A stretch of 64,000 nt of DNA, from assembly GCA_944376235.1 (NCBI GenBank), contig CALWCA010000007.1, positions 1 to 64,000 of the forward strand, written 5' to 3'. Position 1 is the first letter of the stretch. Each line of letters starts with the position of its first letter. Position numbers and translations under genes: made by a program. Positions 25,650-34,023 of this stretch are shown in pieces. The stretch comes from an uncultured Clostridia bacterium (GTDB lineage: Bacteria; Bacillota; Clostridia; Oscillospirales; Feifaniaceae). The notes under the pieces were generated by a model, which worked only from the letters and a program-made list of their open reading frames with translations, had not been told where the DNA came from and ran no database searches.

Positions 25650-26489
25650 ATGTATGCAGCAATGAGAAGAAATTGGTATGGCCACAGGGCAAGGGGGCGC
25701 ATCGGCCTTGCCCTGGCGTTGCTGCTGGCGGCTGCCCTGCTGGTGTTTTCGGGCTGTGCCAAGGAGCAGCCGCAGGGGCCGGGGGAAGAAGGAGCGCATC
25801 CCCCGGTGCAAGGGCCGGCCCCGCAGGAGCAGACCTTGCAGGATGGGCCGGGCGCACAGGGGCAGGTTTCCAAGGATGAGCCGGGTTCACAGGAGGATCT
25901 TGCGCAGGAGGGGCCGGCCGTCGGGCAGCAACCCCCCGGCGCATCCAAAGAGCAGGACCCCAAAGAGCAGGGCCCAAAAGAGCAGGAAGAGCCTGCTCTG
26001 CAGCAGGATCCCCCGAAGGAGCCGGAGCCGACCGCGCCGTCTCAGCAGACCGAGCCGGCACAGCCGCCTCAGACGGCGCCTGCCCAGCCGGCGCAGCCTG
26101 TACAGAGCTGCACGCTTGTTGTCGAGTGCAGCACGGTGCTCGACCACATGGACGAGCTTGACCCAGACAAGCAGGAGCTCATTCCCTCTGACGGCGTGCT
26201 GCTGCAGACCGAGGTCGTCCTGGAAGAGGGGGACACGGCTTACGACGTGCTGGAGCGCGCCGCCAGGGAGGCCAATATGCACCTGGAGAGCTCTGTCACT
26301 CCCGGCTACCGCTCGGTCTATATCGAGGGCATTGCAAACCTGTATGAATTTGACTGCGGCAGCCTCTCGGGATGGATTTATTTTGTCAATGGCGAGAGTT
26401 TTTCCCACAGCGCGTCGCAGCAAACGGTGCAGGCGGGGGACGAGGTGGCCTTTCGATACACCTGCGATTTGGGAGAAGACCTCAAATAA
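25650..26489 (+). CDS. DUF4430 lipoprotein, probable partner of the surface protein
   Basis: A 279-residue protein. The N-terminus is basic and then hydrophobic and ends in a lipobox-like F-S-G-C (Cys36), which suggests membrane anchoring. About 110 residues of P/Q/E/G-rich, low-complexity linker follow, long enough to reach through the wall. The C-terminal 125 residues are a single DUF4430 domain: T-A-Y-D-V-L-E-R-A-A-R-E-A, S-G-W-I-Y-F-V-N-G-E-S-F, V-Q-A-G-D-E-V-A-F-R-Y. It starts 27 bases after the SLH protein and should share the riboswitch-controlled message. I infer it receives the ligand from the wall-anchored protein or helps hold it. No transporter is adjacent. Confidence 0.8.
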   Translation: MYAAMRRNWYGHRARGRIGLALALLLAAALLVFSGCAKEQPQGPGEEGAHPPVQGPAPQEQTLQDGPGAQGQVSKDEPGSQEDLAQEGPAVGQQPPGASKEQDPKEQGPKEQEEPALQQDPPKEPEPTAPSQQTEPAQPPQTAPAQPAQPVQSCTLVVECSTVLDHMDELDPDKQELIPSDGVLLQTEVVLEEGDTAYDVLERAAREANMHLESSVTPGYRSVYIEGIANLYEFDCGSLSGWIYFVNGESFSHSASQQTVQAGDEVAFRYTCDLGEDLK

Positions 26490-26581
26490 AAAAAGCCCCG
26501 TGAAAGGGGTCTGCGCAGGGAAAAAATCTTTCTCAAAGGGGTTTTTTGCCATGCGCGAAAAAATCCCTTTCCCGGGAAATG

Positions 26582-26615
26582 GGCGGCAGGGAAGCTTTTT
26601 TTAAGCCCCCTGCCG
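26582..26615. terminator. Hairpin between the DUF4430 lipoprotein and kinase genes
   Basis: GCGGCAGGG pairs with CCCTGCCGC, with an inner AAGCTT...AAGC. No downstream T run is present, so it may be a processing or attenuation hairpin and not a full terminator. A looser pairing of AAAAAGCCCC (~26493) with GGGGTTTTTT (~26538) lies just upstream. Confidence 0.4.
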
Positions 26616-26649
26616 CACCCAAAAGGATTTGACAGGAGGGGGCGGCAGA

Positions 26650-27219
26650 ATGGTTGTCCTGATTGGGGGAGAGAGCCACGTCGGCAAAACGCTGTTTGCC
26701 CACCGGCTCATGCTGCGCACCGGCATTCCCTACACCAGCCTTGACCATCTCAAAATGGGCCTGATTCGGGCGGGAAAGGCCTGCTTTACGGCGCTTTCGC
26801 CAGACGAGCAGATTGCCCGGGAAATGTGGGGCATCGTAAAGGGCATGGCGGAGACCTGCCTGGAAAACCGGCAGGACATCATCTTGGAGGGCTGTTACCT
26901 GCTGCCGGAGGATGTGGCGCCCCTGCAGGGGCCGCACACGCAGGCGCTCTTTCTCACCTTTTCCGACCGGTATCTTGCCAAATCGGCCCCTCTGCTGCGC
27001 AGCATGGAAAACGTCATCGAACGCAGAAAATTCCCCATGCCGCCCCAGACGCCTGAGCAGGTGCGCCGGACGGCGCTGCGGCATGCGGCGCTCAGAGGTC
27101 GCTGCGAGGCGGCCGGCGTGCCCTGTGCCGCGATTGCATCGGACTATGAAAAAGAGACAGAAGAGGCGCTCGAGACGCTGTGCGAACGCATTGGCAGAGG
27201 AAATCGCGGCAAATACTGA
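26650..27219 (+). CDS. P-loop NTPase/kinase of unknown substrate
   Basis: A 189-residue single-domain P-loop protein. Walker A is V-V-L-I-G-G-E-S-H-V-G-K-T-L-F, close to the N-terminus as in small-molecule kinases. A Q-D-I-I-L-E-G-C-Y-L-L-P strand fits a Walker B/substrate-binding position, and an R-S-M-E-N-V-I-E-R-R-K segment could form the lid. It recalls 2-phosphoglycerate-kinase-like or zeta-toxin-like AAA kinases, but no specific family is certain. ATG 26650 follows GGAGGGGGCGG. It may be the third gene of the cobalamin-riboswitch operon, but 160 bases with hairpins separate it from the lipoprotein gene. Confidence 0.7.
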   Translation: MVVLIGGESHVGKTLFAHRLMLRTGIPYTSLDHLKMGLIRAGKACFTALSPDEQIAREMWGIVKGMAETCLENRQDIILEGCYLLPEDVAPLQGPHTQALFLTFSDRYLAKSAPLLRSMENVIERRKFPMPPQTPEQVRRTALRHAALRGRCEAAGVPCAAIASDYEKETEEALETLCERIGRGNRGKY

Positions 27220-27250
27220 AGAATTTTGGCGGAATTTGACGTCCACCTGA

Positions 27251-27311
27251 AAAAAGCGGGGGGCATGCGGCCGGAAGAACAGGGGTTCCGGCCGCATGCC
27301 CCCCGCTTTTT
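27251..27311. terminator. Very stable bidirectional terminator
   Basis: A perfect 26-bp stem (27251-27276 with 27286-27311) with a 9-base loop. It begins with AAAAA and ends with TTTTT, so it can stop transcription on both strands. It stands between the convergent kinase and deaminase genes. Confidence 0.93.
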
Positions 27312-27382
27312 GGGCGGGAACAGGGGCACGGGCTGCCTTTTGGGAGGTGCTGCGGCGTCAAAGAGCCGAAAAGGGGAGAGGC

Positions 27383-28696
27383 TCAGCCCGTGATGCACGG
27401 CAAGGCGACATGCTTTACATCGTGCTTGATGCGTTCAATGTCAAGCGTGAGCCACTGCCCGTTTTCGTAGAGAACCTTTCCCTTGCAAAGGGTCATGCAG
27501 ACGTCGGTCGGCCGGGCGGCGTAGACCACGTTGGAGACAACGTCGTGGCAGGGCAGCAGGTGGGGCTTGTCGAAGTCGAGCGCGATGAAGTCGGCGTCCA
27601 TGCCGACGCGCAGCATGCCCGATTCCTGCTCGCGCCCCTGTGCAAAGGCGCCGTTGCGGGTGGCAAGGCGCAGGGCGGTCTGGGCGGGGATGAGGGTGGG
27701 GTCGAGCTGCGTGCCCTTGTGCAGGATGGCGGCCAGCTTGAGCTCGAAGAAGAGCTCGTTGGTGTTGATGGCGCAGGCGCTGTCGGTGGCCAGCGAGACG
27801 TTGACGCCCTTTTCCAGCAGCTTTGCCGTCTGCTGAATGCCGGAGGCCAGCTTGAGGTTGCTGCCGGGGTCGTGTACGGCTGTCACCTGCCGGGCGGCCA
27901 GCAGCTCCATGTCCTCAGGCGTCACATGGACGCAGTGGGCGGCCGTAGTGCGGGTGGAGAAAACGCCGTATTTGTCGAGCAGGGCGGCGGGAGTCATGCC
28001 GTAGCGGGCGACGCAGGCCTCCTGCTCGGCGCGCGTTTCGCTCAAATGGACATGGACATTGAGCCCCTTTTCGCGCGCAAAGGCCGAAACAGCCTCCCAC
28101 ACCTCGGGATGGGAGGTGTATTCGGCGTGGATGGCGGCGTCGGCCTTGATGCGCCCGCCGTCTGCGTTGTGGTAATCTCGCGCCAGCACCTCCATTTCGC
28201 CCCAGGCGCGGTCGGCGGCCTTGTCGTAGTGCTGGTCAAAGCTCATGGCGCCGTTGGAGAGGTTGGCCATGCAGCCGGCAGACAGGCAGAGCTGCGCAAG
28301 CTGCGGCTCAAAGAAGTACATATCGGTGAAGGAAATGGTGCCGGAGGCGATGGCTTCGGCCAGGGAGAGTGCGTTTGCCGCCGTGACGGCGGCCTCGGTC
28401 AGCTTGGCCTCGGCCGGCCAGATGTACTTCTTGAGCCAGGTGTCGAGCTCATAGTCGTCGGCATAGCCGCGCAGCACGCTCATGCCGAGGTGGGTGTGGG
28501 TGTTGAAAAAGCCGGGCAGCAGGACGTAGTCGGGCGCGGTGAGGGTACGGCGTGCCCGGCCCTGCGGGGGATTTGTGTCAAGCCAGGTGATTTTGCGTCC
28601 GGTGACGCCCAGATAGGCGTGACGCAGGATGGGGCGGGCCTCGTCGACGGTCAGCACCGTGACGTCGCAAAACAGCAGATCAAATTCCATGCACAT
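27383..28696 (-). CDS. mtaD: Amidohydrolase, 5-methylthioadenosine/S-adenosylhomocysteine deaminase type
   Basis: A 437-residue metal-dependent hydrolase that deaminates MTA, SAH or adenosine to the inosine analogue. Metal-site motifs are G-F-F-N-T-H-T-H-L-G-M, a V-H-V-H-L-S-E-T block, H-C-V-H-V-T and the late H-D-P-G-S-N. Length is normal. Substrate preference among MTA, SAH and adenosine cannot be read. It directly follows the purine phosphorylase, so deamination and phosphorolysis form one salvage route. The ATG at 28696 is only four bases after GGAG; ATG 28690 is an alternative. Confidence 0.9.
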   Translation of the reverse strand: MCMEFDLLFCDVTVLTVDEARPILRHAYLGVTGRKITWLDTNPPQGRARRTLTAPDYVLLPGFFNTHTHLGMSVLRGYADDYELDTWLKKYIWPAEAKLTEAAVTAANALSLAEAIASGTISFTDMYFFEPQLAQLCLSAGCMANLSNGAMSFDQHYDKAADRAWGEMEVLARDYHNADGGRIKADAAIHAEYTSHPEVWEAVSAFAREKGLNVHVHLSETRAEQEACVARYGMTPAALLDKYGVFSTRTTAAHCVHVTPEDMELLAARQVTAVHDPGSNLKLASGIQQTAKLLEKGVNVSLATDSACAINTNELFFELKLAAILHKGTQLDPTLIPAQTALRLATRNGAFAQGREQESGMLRVGMDADFIALDFDKPHLLPCHDVVSNVVYAARPTDVCMTLCKGKVLYENGQWLTLDIERIKHDVKHVALPCITG

Positions 28697-29545
28697 TCAG
28701 CTCCTTTCGGTTGCGGGGGGGTGGGGAAGACGGCTCAAGCAGCTTGTGACAAGGGCGCAGAAGGTGTCCTTGACGCTCTCCGCCGTACGGCTGACCTCTC
28801 CCGGGACATAGGCCGTTTTGACCATGCCGGCGGCCATATTGGTCAGCAGCGAAAAGCCCAGCACCTTCAGGCCGCAGTGGACGGCGGCGATGACCTCGGG
28901 CACGGTCGACATACCGATGGCGTCGCCGCCCAGCATGCGGGCGGCGCGAATTTCGGCAGGCGTTTCAAACTGGGGGCCGGTGAAGTAAAAGTAGACGCCC
29001 TCGCGCAGCTGGATGCCCATGTCACAGGCCGCCTGCCGGGCCAGGTCGCGGTACTGCGCGCAGTAGACATCGGACATGTCGCACCAGCGGTCGCCAAACT
29101 GCGGGATGTTGGGGCCGATGAGGGGGTCGGGGTCAAACAAGCGGATCTGGTCGCTGATGAGCATGATGTCGCCCACATGGTAGTTGTAGTTGACGGCGCC
29201 CGCCGCGTTGGTGACAATCATATCCCGGCAGCCCAGCAGGCGTGCCAGCCGCACGGGAAAGGCCACCTGCTCGGCCGTATACCCCTCGTAGATGTGGACG
29301 CGCCCCTGCATGGCCATGATACACCGTCCGGCCAGCCTGCCGAAGACAAAGTTTCCGGCATGGGAGCTGGCCGTGGAGACCGGCATGTGAGGCACCTCAC
29401 GGTAGGGGACCACAACGGGGTCTTCGATGCTTTCTGCCAGGTAGCCAATGCCGGTGCCGAGGATGAGCAACACCTCGGGGGAAAAGCCTCCGATGCGGCT
29501 GCGCAGCAGGTCGGCGGCCTGGCAGTAATCTTCATAGTTCAGCAT
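28697..29545 (-). CDS. Purine-nucleoside phosphorylase
   Basis: A 282-residue member of the trimeric PNP (PunA) family that splits purine nucleosides with phosphate. Motifs include L-I-L-G-T-G-I-G-Y-L-A-E (phosphate site), H-A-G-N-F-V-F-G-R-L, M-Q-G-R-V-H-I-Y-E-G-Y, V-T-N-A-A-G-A-V-N and G-M-S-T-V-P-E-V. The stop codon is immediately adjacent to the deaminase ATG, and the start overlaps the upstream transporter by seven bases. ATG 29545 is chosen because the upstream in-frame residues read like another frame of the MFS gene. Confidence 0.94.
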   Translation of the reverse strand: MLNYEDYCQAADLLRSRIGGFSPEVLLILGTGIGYLAESIEDPVVVPYREVPHMPVSTASSHAGNFVFGRLAGRCIMAMQGRVHIYEGYTAEQVAFPVRLARLLGCRDMIVTNAAGAVNYNYHVGDIMLISDQIRLFDPDPLIGPNIPQFGDRWCDMSDVYCAQYRDLARQAACDMGIQLREGVYFYFTGPQFETPAEIRAARMLGGDAIGMSTVPEVIAAVHCGLKVLGFSLLTNMAAGMVKTAYVPGEVSRTAESVKDTFCALVTSCLSRLPHPPATERS

Positions 29546-30753
29546 GGGGATTCCTCCTTTATCTGGATGGGTGTTTTTGGGGAAAGCCTGCAGGCCGAGA
29601 GAGTTGCGGCCGAGAGAAGGAAGGCGGCTGCGGCGAGATAGAAGGGGAGCTTGCTGCCAAGGCCGTACAAAAAGCCGACGGCAAGCGGCCCTGCGAAATT
29701 GCCTGCGCTCTTTGCCGCCGTGAACATGCCGGAGAGCAGGCCGGTGTTTTCGGTTTTGATTTGCGCCATCATGGCCTGCTGCACGGGCAGGTAAATGGCG
29801 TTGAAAACGTAAAAGCCCATGCAGGCGGCAAGAAAGCTGGCCGTGGTCTTCATGGCAGGCACGATAAGCAGGGTGACGCCGCACAGGGGCAGCAGGAAAA
29901 GCAGCGCTCTCCTAGGCGAGAAGCGGCGCAAAATCCACAGGTTGAGCGTAAAGTTGGCGGCAAGCGCCACCAGCCCCGTGGAGGCCTTGATGTAGCCGTT
30001 GTAGGAGGGCGGGAAGGAAAAGACGTCGCGGATGTAATAATTAAAGGAGTTGTCATACCCCTGGGTGCCGAAGGTGGCAAGACAGGTCGACAGCAGGAAG
30101 AGGGCGACGGGCAGCGTCATGATGCGGCCCATGGCCTGAAAATCATAGAATTTTTTGGCGCCGGTGTCGGCCCTCGACAGCGCCATGTCCTGTGGGGTGC
30201 GCGACTCGCCGATGAGCAGCCAGGCCAGCAGCGTGCCCACCCCCAGCATGACAACCTGCGCCCCAAAGGAGAGCAGGATGCTGCGGTCGCCCAGCACGCC
30301 GCCAATCAGGTAGCCCGCAGAGCCCGAGAGCGACTGAAAGGCCATGAAGTAGGCCAGATATTTTCCCCTTTGCTCGGGGGTGGTGATGTCGACCAGATAG
30401 GCCAGAGAGACCGCCATGTAGGCCGCCGACCCTACGCCTGCCAGCACGCGGGCCAGCAGCACGCCGGTCACGGTGGTGGCCATGGCAAAGGCAAGCTGTC
30501 CGGCGGTGTAGATGGCCATGCCCAAAATCATGGTCAGACGGCGTCCATGGCGGTCGCTCAGATAGCCCCAGTAGGGCGAAAAGAGGAAGTTGGCAAGCGA
30601 CATGGCCGAAAAGGCGGCGCCGAACATGTAGGAGGGAAAATCCAGCATTTGAAAGAGCGTGGGCGTGACGGGATGGACGAAGTTGGAGGCGGTGCAAATC
30701 ACGGTGTAAACAAAAAACAGGCGCGCGGGGGTTGCCTTTCTCAGCTGGTGCAT
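29539..30753 (-). CDS. MFS transporter (first of a tandem pair)
   Basis: A major-facilitator protein of about 404 residues with 12 predicted membrane helices. The conserved loop 2-3 motif appears as G-Y-L-S-D-R-H-G-R-R. It closely parallels the neighbouring MFS gene: V-H-P-V-T-P-T-L, G-Y-D-N-S-F-N-Y-Y-I-R-D-V and I-K-T-E-N-T-G-L-L-S-G-M-F recur in both, so the pair arose by tandem duplication. Its overlap with the phosphorylase gene suggests purine nucleoside or base transport. ATG 30753 follows AAAGGAGAG. Confidence 0.9.
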   Translation of the reverse strand: MHQLRKATPARLFFVYTVICTASNFVHPVTPTLFQMLDFPSYMFGAAFSAMSLANFLFSPYWGYLSDRHGRRLTMILGMAIYTAGQLAFAMATTVTGVLLARVLAGVGSAAYMAVSLAYLVDITTPEQRGKYLAYFMAFQSLSGSAGYLIGGVLGDRSILLSFGAQVVMLGVGTLLAWLLIGESRTPQDMALSRADTGAKKFYDFQAMGRIMTLPVALFLLSTCLATFGTQGYDNSFNYYIRDVFSFPPSYNGYIKASTGLVALAANFTLNLWILRRFSPRRALLFLLPLCGVTLLIVPAMKTTASFLAACMGFYVFNAIYLPVQQAMMAQIKTENTGLLSGMFTAAKSAGNFAGPLAVGFLYGLGSKLPFYLAAAAFLLSAATLSACRLSPKTPIQIKEESPC

Positions 30754-30924
30754 GGGAAGCTCTCCTTTGCGGGAAGTCTTTAAGGCTGTGTCGGGCATCG
30801 GTGTCAGGCCCCGGCATCCGGCGTGCAGTGCCGGCGCCGGGGTGGGGCTGGGTGGGGATTGGAGCGTCAGCCACTGGGGGACTTGGGCGCCGGGGCCGTG
30901 AGCGGCGGGCGCCGGCCGCCCTTG

Positions 30925-32142
30925 TCAGCCGACGGGTATCTGCTGCTCCTTTCCCTGCTGCTCACGGGCCGAGACCTTTCGATGAAGCAGCAGTACAAGG
31001 GTGGTCAGCACAAAGCCGCCGCAGGCAAAGTAGAAAGGCAGCAGCGTTCCTCTGGCATAGACAAAGCTCATGAAAAGCGGGCCGACAAAGTTGCCCAGGC
31101 TTTTGGCGGCATTGAACATGCCCGAGAGCAGGCCGGTGTTTTCGGTTTTAATCTGGGTCATCATGGTCTGCTGGATGGGCAGGTAGACCGAGTTGAAAAA
31201 GTAAAAGACGATGCAGGCTCCCAGGAAGGGCACGACCGACTTCATCTGCGCGGCAATCAGCAGCGAGACGGCGCAGCAGGGGAAGAGCACCAGCAGCGTA
31301 TTCTGCGGGGCAAAGCGGCGGATGAGCCAGAGGTTGAGCGTAAAGTTGGCGATAAGGCCCAGCGTGCCCGTGGTGGCCTTGATGAAGCCGTTGTAGGAGG
31401 AGGGAAAGGCGAGCACGTCCTTGATGTAGTAGTTGAAGGCGTTGTCGTAGCCCGTGGTGGCAAAGCTGGCCAAAACGACCGAGACCAGGAAGAGCAGCAC
31501 GGGCAGGCTCAGGATGGAGCCCATGGCCTTGAAGTCGTAAAACTTTTTGGCGGTGAGGTCGGCGCGAGAGAGCAGGATAGCCTGCCTGTCACGCGATTCC
31601 CCTAAAATGAAATAGCCCAGCAGGGCGCAGGTGGACAGCAGCGTGAGCTGGACAAAAAAGGTGGCCTGTACCGAGATGGTGCCAAGCAGGCCGCCCGTCA
31701 GATAGCCAAGGGAGCTTGAAATGGAGGTCAGGGCCGTGAAGACGGCCAGATTGCGGCCCTTGGCTTCGGGGGCAGAGACGTCCACGATATAGGCAAGGCC
31801 GGCGGTGATGTAGCCCGCCGAGCCGATGCCGCCGCACAGACGGGCGATCAGCAGCACAGGCACCGTTGTGGCACGCGAGAAGAGAAACTGCGAGCAGGCA
31901 TACATCACGGTGCCCACCAGCAGCACGGGACGCCTCCCGTGACGGTCGCTGTAATAGCCCCAGACGGGGGCGCACAGGAAGTTGGTCAGCGCCAGCGTGG
32001 AGGAGAGCGAGCTGTAGAGCAGGGAGGAAAAGCCCAGCTCCTGGACCAGCGTGGGCGTGACGGGGTGCACCATGTTCATGCAAAGCGAGAGGTAGCTGTA
32101 AAAAACATAGATGCGCAGGGGGGAAGCCTTCCGGGACAACAT
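30925..32142 (-). CDS. MFS transporter (second of a tandem pair)
   Basis: A 405-residue, 12-helix major-facilitator protein with G-Y-Y-S-D-R-H-G-R-R in loop 2-3. It is a paralogue of the following MFS gene, sharing V-H-P-V-T-P-T-L, G-Y-D-N-A-F-N-Y-Y-I-K-D-V, S-Y-N-G-F-I-K-A-T-T-G and the I-K-T-E-N-T-G-L-L motif. It is the first gene of the minus-strand salvage block. The ATG follows GGAAAGGAGACC. The substrate is inferred only from context. Confidence 0.9.
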   Translation of the reverse strand: MLSRKASPLRIYVFYSYLSLCMNMVHPVTPTLVQELGFSSLLYSSLSSTLALTNFLCAPVWGYYSDRHGRRPVLLVGTVMYACSQFLFSRATTVPVLLIARLCGGIGSAGYITAGLAYIVDVSAPEAKGRNLAVFTALTSISSSLGYLTGGLLGTISVQATFFVQLTLLSTCALLGYFILGESRDRQAILLSRADLTAKKFYDFKAMGSILSLPVLLFLVSVVLASFATTGYDNAFNYYIKDVLAFPSSYNGFIKATTGTLGLIANFTLNLWLIRRFAPQNTLLVLFPCCAVSLLIAAQMKSVVPFLGACIVFYFFNSVYLPIQQTMMTQIKTENTGLLSGMFNAAKSLGNFVGPLFMSFVYARGTLLPFYFACGGFVLTTLVLLLHRKVSAREQQGKEQQIPVG

Positions 32143-32492
32143 GGGTGCGGTCTCCTTTCCATTCAGGGTTTGGCGGCGGGCATGCCGTCGGGCGGGGCTG
32201 GCAAGAGCGGTGCGTGGGGCACGGGGCTGATTGCTGCGGACGCTGCCGGAATGGGAAAAGACGCTTTTGTCATGAAATTCAGGGAAAAATCAGGCTTTGA
32301 GGAGGAGCATTCTGGCTTCATTTGGGAGGCGGCGGGCCTTGAAGGACTGTATGCCTGCAGCGCCCCTCAAAAAAATCCGTCCCTGCGGGGCCTTCGCTTT
32401 GCGGCGGGAGCTTTCAGAGCTGCCCGGGGGAAAAAGGGGGCGGCGGGACGCCCGCATCCTGAGGGAAGCGTCGTGCTTTCCCCAGACAGGCA
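32143..32492. other. 350-base spacer with no recognisable gene
   Basis: This lies between the histidine kinase stop and the MFS start, both on the minus strand. I find no convincing promoter, riboswitch or hairpin-plus-U-tract. Open frames crossing it are shadows of neighbouring genes. Confidence 0.5.
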
Positions 32493-33902
32493 TCAGGCTT
32501 TTGGCACCTCGTCGAGGTCGGGGATGGTGAAGGTGACGGTGGTGCCCTCTCCGGGCACACTGTCGAGGTCGTAGGGATATTCCAGCAAATCGAACATGGA
32601 CTTGACAATGTGCATGCCGATGCCGGAGCCCTCGTCGCGGCTGATTTTGGAGTGGGAGGATTTGAAAAAGCGCTCCCAGACGTGGGGAAGGTCGTCGGGG
32701 TGGATGCCCTCGCCGGTGTCCGACACCGTCACGCAGGTGGAGCGGCCCTCGCGCGAGAGCAGGATGTCGACGGCGTGCCCCGGAAAGCTGTGCTTGACGG
32801 CGTTGGAAAGCAGATTGCTCAAAATGGTCGAGAGCTTTTCATAGTCGCTGATGACGGCCGGGATCTCTCCGGTGCAGGTCAGCCGCAGCGTGAGGTTCTT
32901 CTTGTCGGCCAGGACCTGGAAGCTGTCTATCGTATCCTGACACAGCTCTTCCAGGTCGATGACCTCAAAGCGGATCTGGGTGGCGCCCGACTGGATTTTG
33001 GACAGCAAGATCATGGACTTGACCATGCCCTCCAGCGTGCGGGCGCGCGCGTCAATGATTTCAACAAACTGCTGCTGCTGCGCGGGGTCGATGCCGTCGC
33101 AGCTCTTGAGCAGCTCGGTATAGGTCAAAATGGCCGCAATGGGGGTCTTGAGGTTGTGCGAGACATTGGAGATAATCTCGTTTTTGAAGCTGTCCGACCG
33201 CTTGAGCTGTTCGCTCATAGTGTTAATGGAGCTTGCCACGGAGGCCAGCTCGTCCTGCCCGCGCGTTTCAATGTGGACATCGAAGTTGCCGGCGGCAATC
33301 TGCTGGGAGGCGTAGTCGATGTCCTTGAGCGGACGCACGATGGTGCGCGCCAGCAGGCTGGACAGCATGGTGGTCAGCAAAATGGAGACCAGCAAAATGA
33401 GCGTGATGGTGCGCATCTGCCCGAGCAGCGCACCGTAGAAGGTGGCAACGTGGCAGGCCATGAGCAGGTAGCGCCCGTCGGGCATGGGACGCCCGTAGAG
33501 CAGAAGAGAGGAGGAGCGGTCGCCCTCCTTGGTGGGCAGACGGGTGTTGAGCGGCTCGCCCCGGGAGAGCGCCTGCTCGTAGAGCGGGGCATTGTCCTCC
33601 AGCTCGGCCTGAAGGGTGGCGCTGACGTAGTAGGAGGGGGAATTTTCGGGCACCGCGCGGTCGTAGAGGATGGAAGCGGCGCTGCGCGCCAGACAAAAGC
33701 GGCTCATGTTGGCGTAGATGTCTTTGGGCGGCATGTCGTTGTTGATCATGGTGGAGATGGTGGCAGACTGCTCCTCCAGCATGGCCAGCGTGGCGTCGCT
33801 CTCGGTGCTGTAGAGCATATAGGCATAGACCGAAATGGCCAGCAGCAGCACCGCCATGGTGACGCCCACAATGGCAATCCAGAATTTTGTAAAAAGACGC
33901 AA
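32493..33902 (-). CDS. Sensor histidine kinase
   Basis: A membrane kinase of about 469 residues. One membrane helix lies near the N-terminus (F-W-I-A-I-V-G-V-T-M-A-V-L-L). An extracytoplasmic loop of about 140 residues is followed by a second helix, then a HAMP segment. The HisKA box is N-V-S-H-N-L-K-T-P with the phosphorylated His near 248. The HATPase has N-L-L-S-N-A-V-K-H-S, D-T-G-E-G-I and G-S-G-I-G-M-H-I-V-K. The signal is unknown. A longer frame reaches back to 34001, but that extension would translate a terminator hairpin, so I prefer TTG 33902, which follows GGAGGTGA. It pairs with the response regulator upstream. Confidence 0.9.
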   Translation of the reverse strand: MRLFTKFWIAIVGVTMAVLLLAISVYAYMLYSTESDATLAMLEEQSATISTMINNDMPPKDIYANMSRFCLARSAASILYDRAVPENSPSYYVSATLQAELEDNAPLYEQALSRGEPLNTRLPTKEGDRSSSLLLYGRPMPDGRYLLMACHVATFYGALLGQMRTITLILLVSILLTTMLSSLLARTIVRPLKDIDYASQQIAAGNFDVHIETRGQDELASVASSINTMSEQLKRSDSFKNEIISNVSHNLKTPIAAILTYTELLKSCDGIDPAQQQQFVEIIDARARTLEGMVKSMILLSKIQSGATQIRFEVIDLEELCQDTIDSFQVLADKKNLTLRLTCTGEIPAVISDYEKLSTILSNLLSNAVKHSFPGHAVDILLSREGRSTCVTVSDTGEGIHPDDLPHVWERFFKSSHSKISRDEGSGIGMHIVKSMFDLLEYPYDLDSVPGEGTTVTFTIPDLDEVPKA

Positions 33903-33935
33903 AGCGGCCTTCACCTCCGAGAAAATGCGGATAAC

Positions 33936-33970
33936 AAAAAAAGGGACGCTGCGGGAAAAGGCAACGTCCC
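33936..33970 (-). terminator. Terminator/attenuator between response regulator and kinase
   Basis: Read on the minus strand, GGGACGTTGC (33970-33961) pairs with GCAGCGTCCC (33952-33943), with one G-U pair and an 8-base loop. Seven U residues follow (33942-33936). It lies 54 bases after the regulator stop and ahead of the kinase start. Confidence 0.85.
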
Positions 33971-34023
33971 CCTGGTTGGTGCCGGCTCCGGGAGAGGACA
34001 AAACCCCGTCCGCGAAAAAACAG

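Noticed and set aside
27296-29641. 781-residue plus-strand frame opposite the deaminase and phosphorylase
   Set aside because: No motif; both minus-strand genes are complete and overlap in operon fashion.
33903-34001. 33-residue N-terminal extension of the histidine kinase
   Set aside because: It would translate through a terminator hairpin and has no ribosome-binding site; TTG 33902 is better placed.
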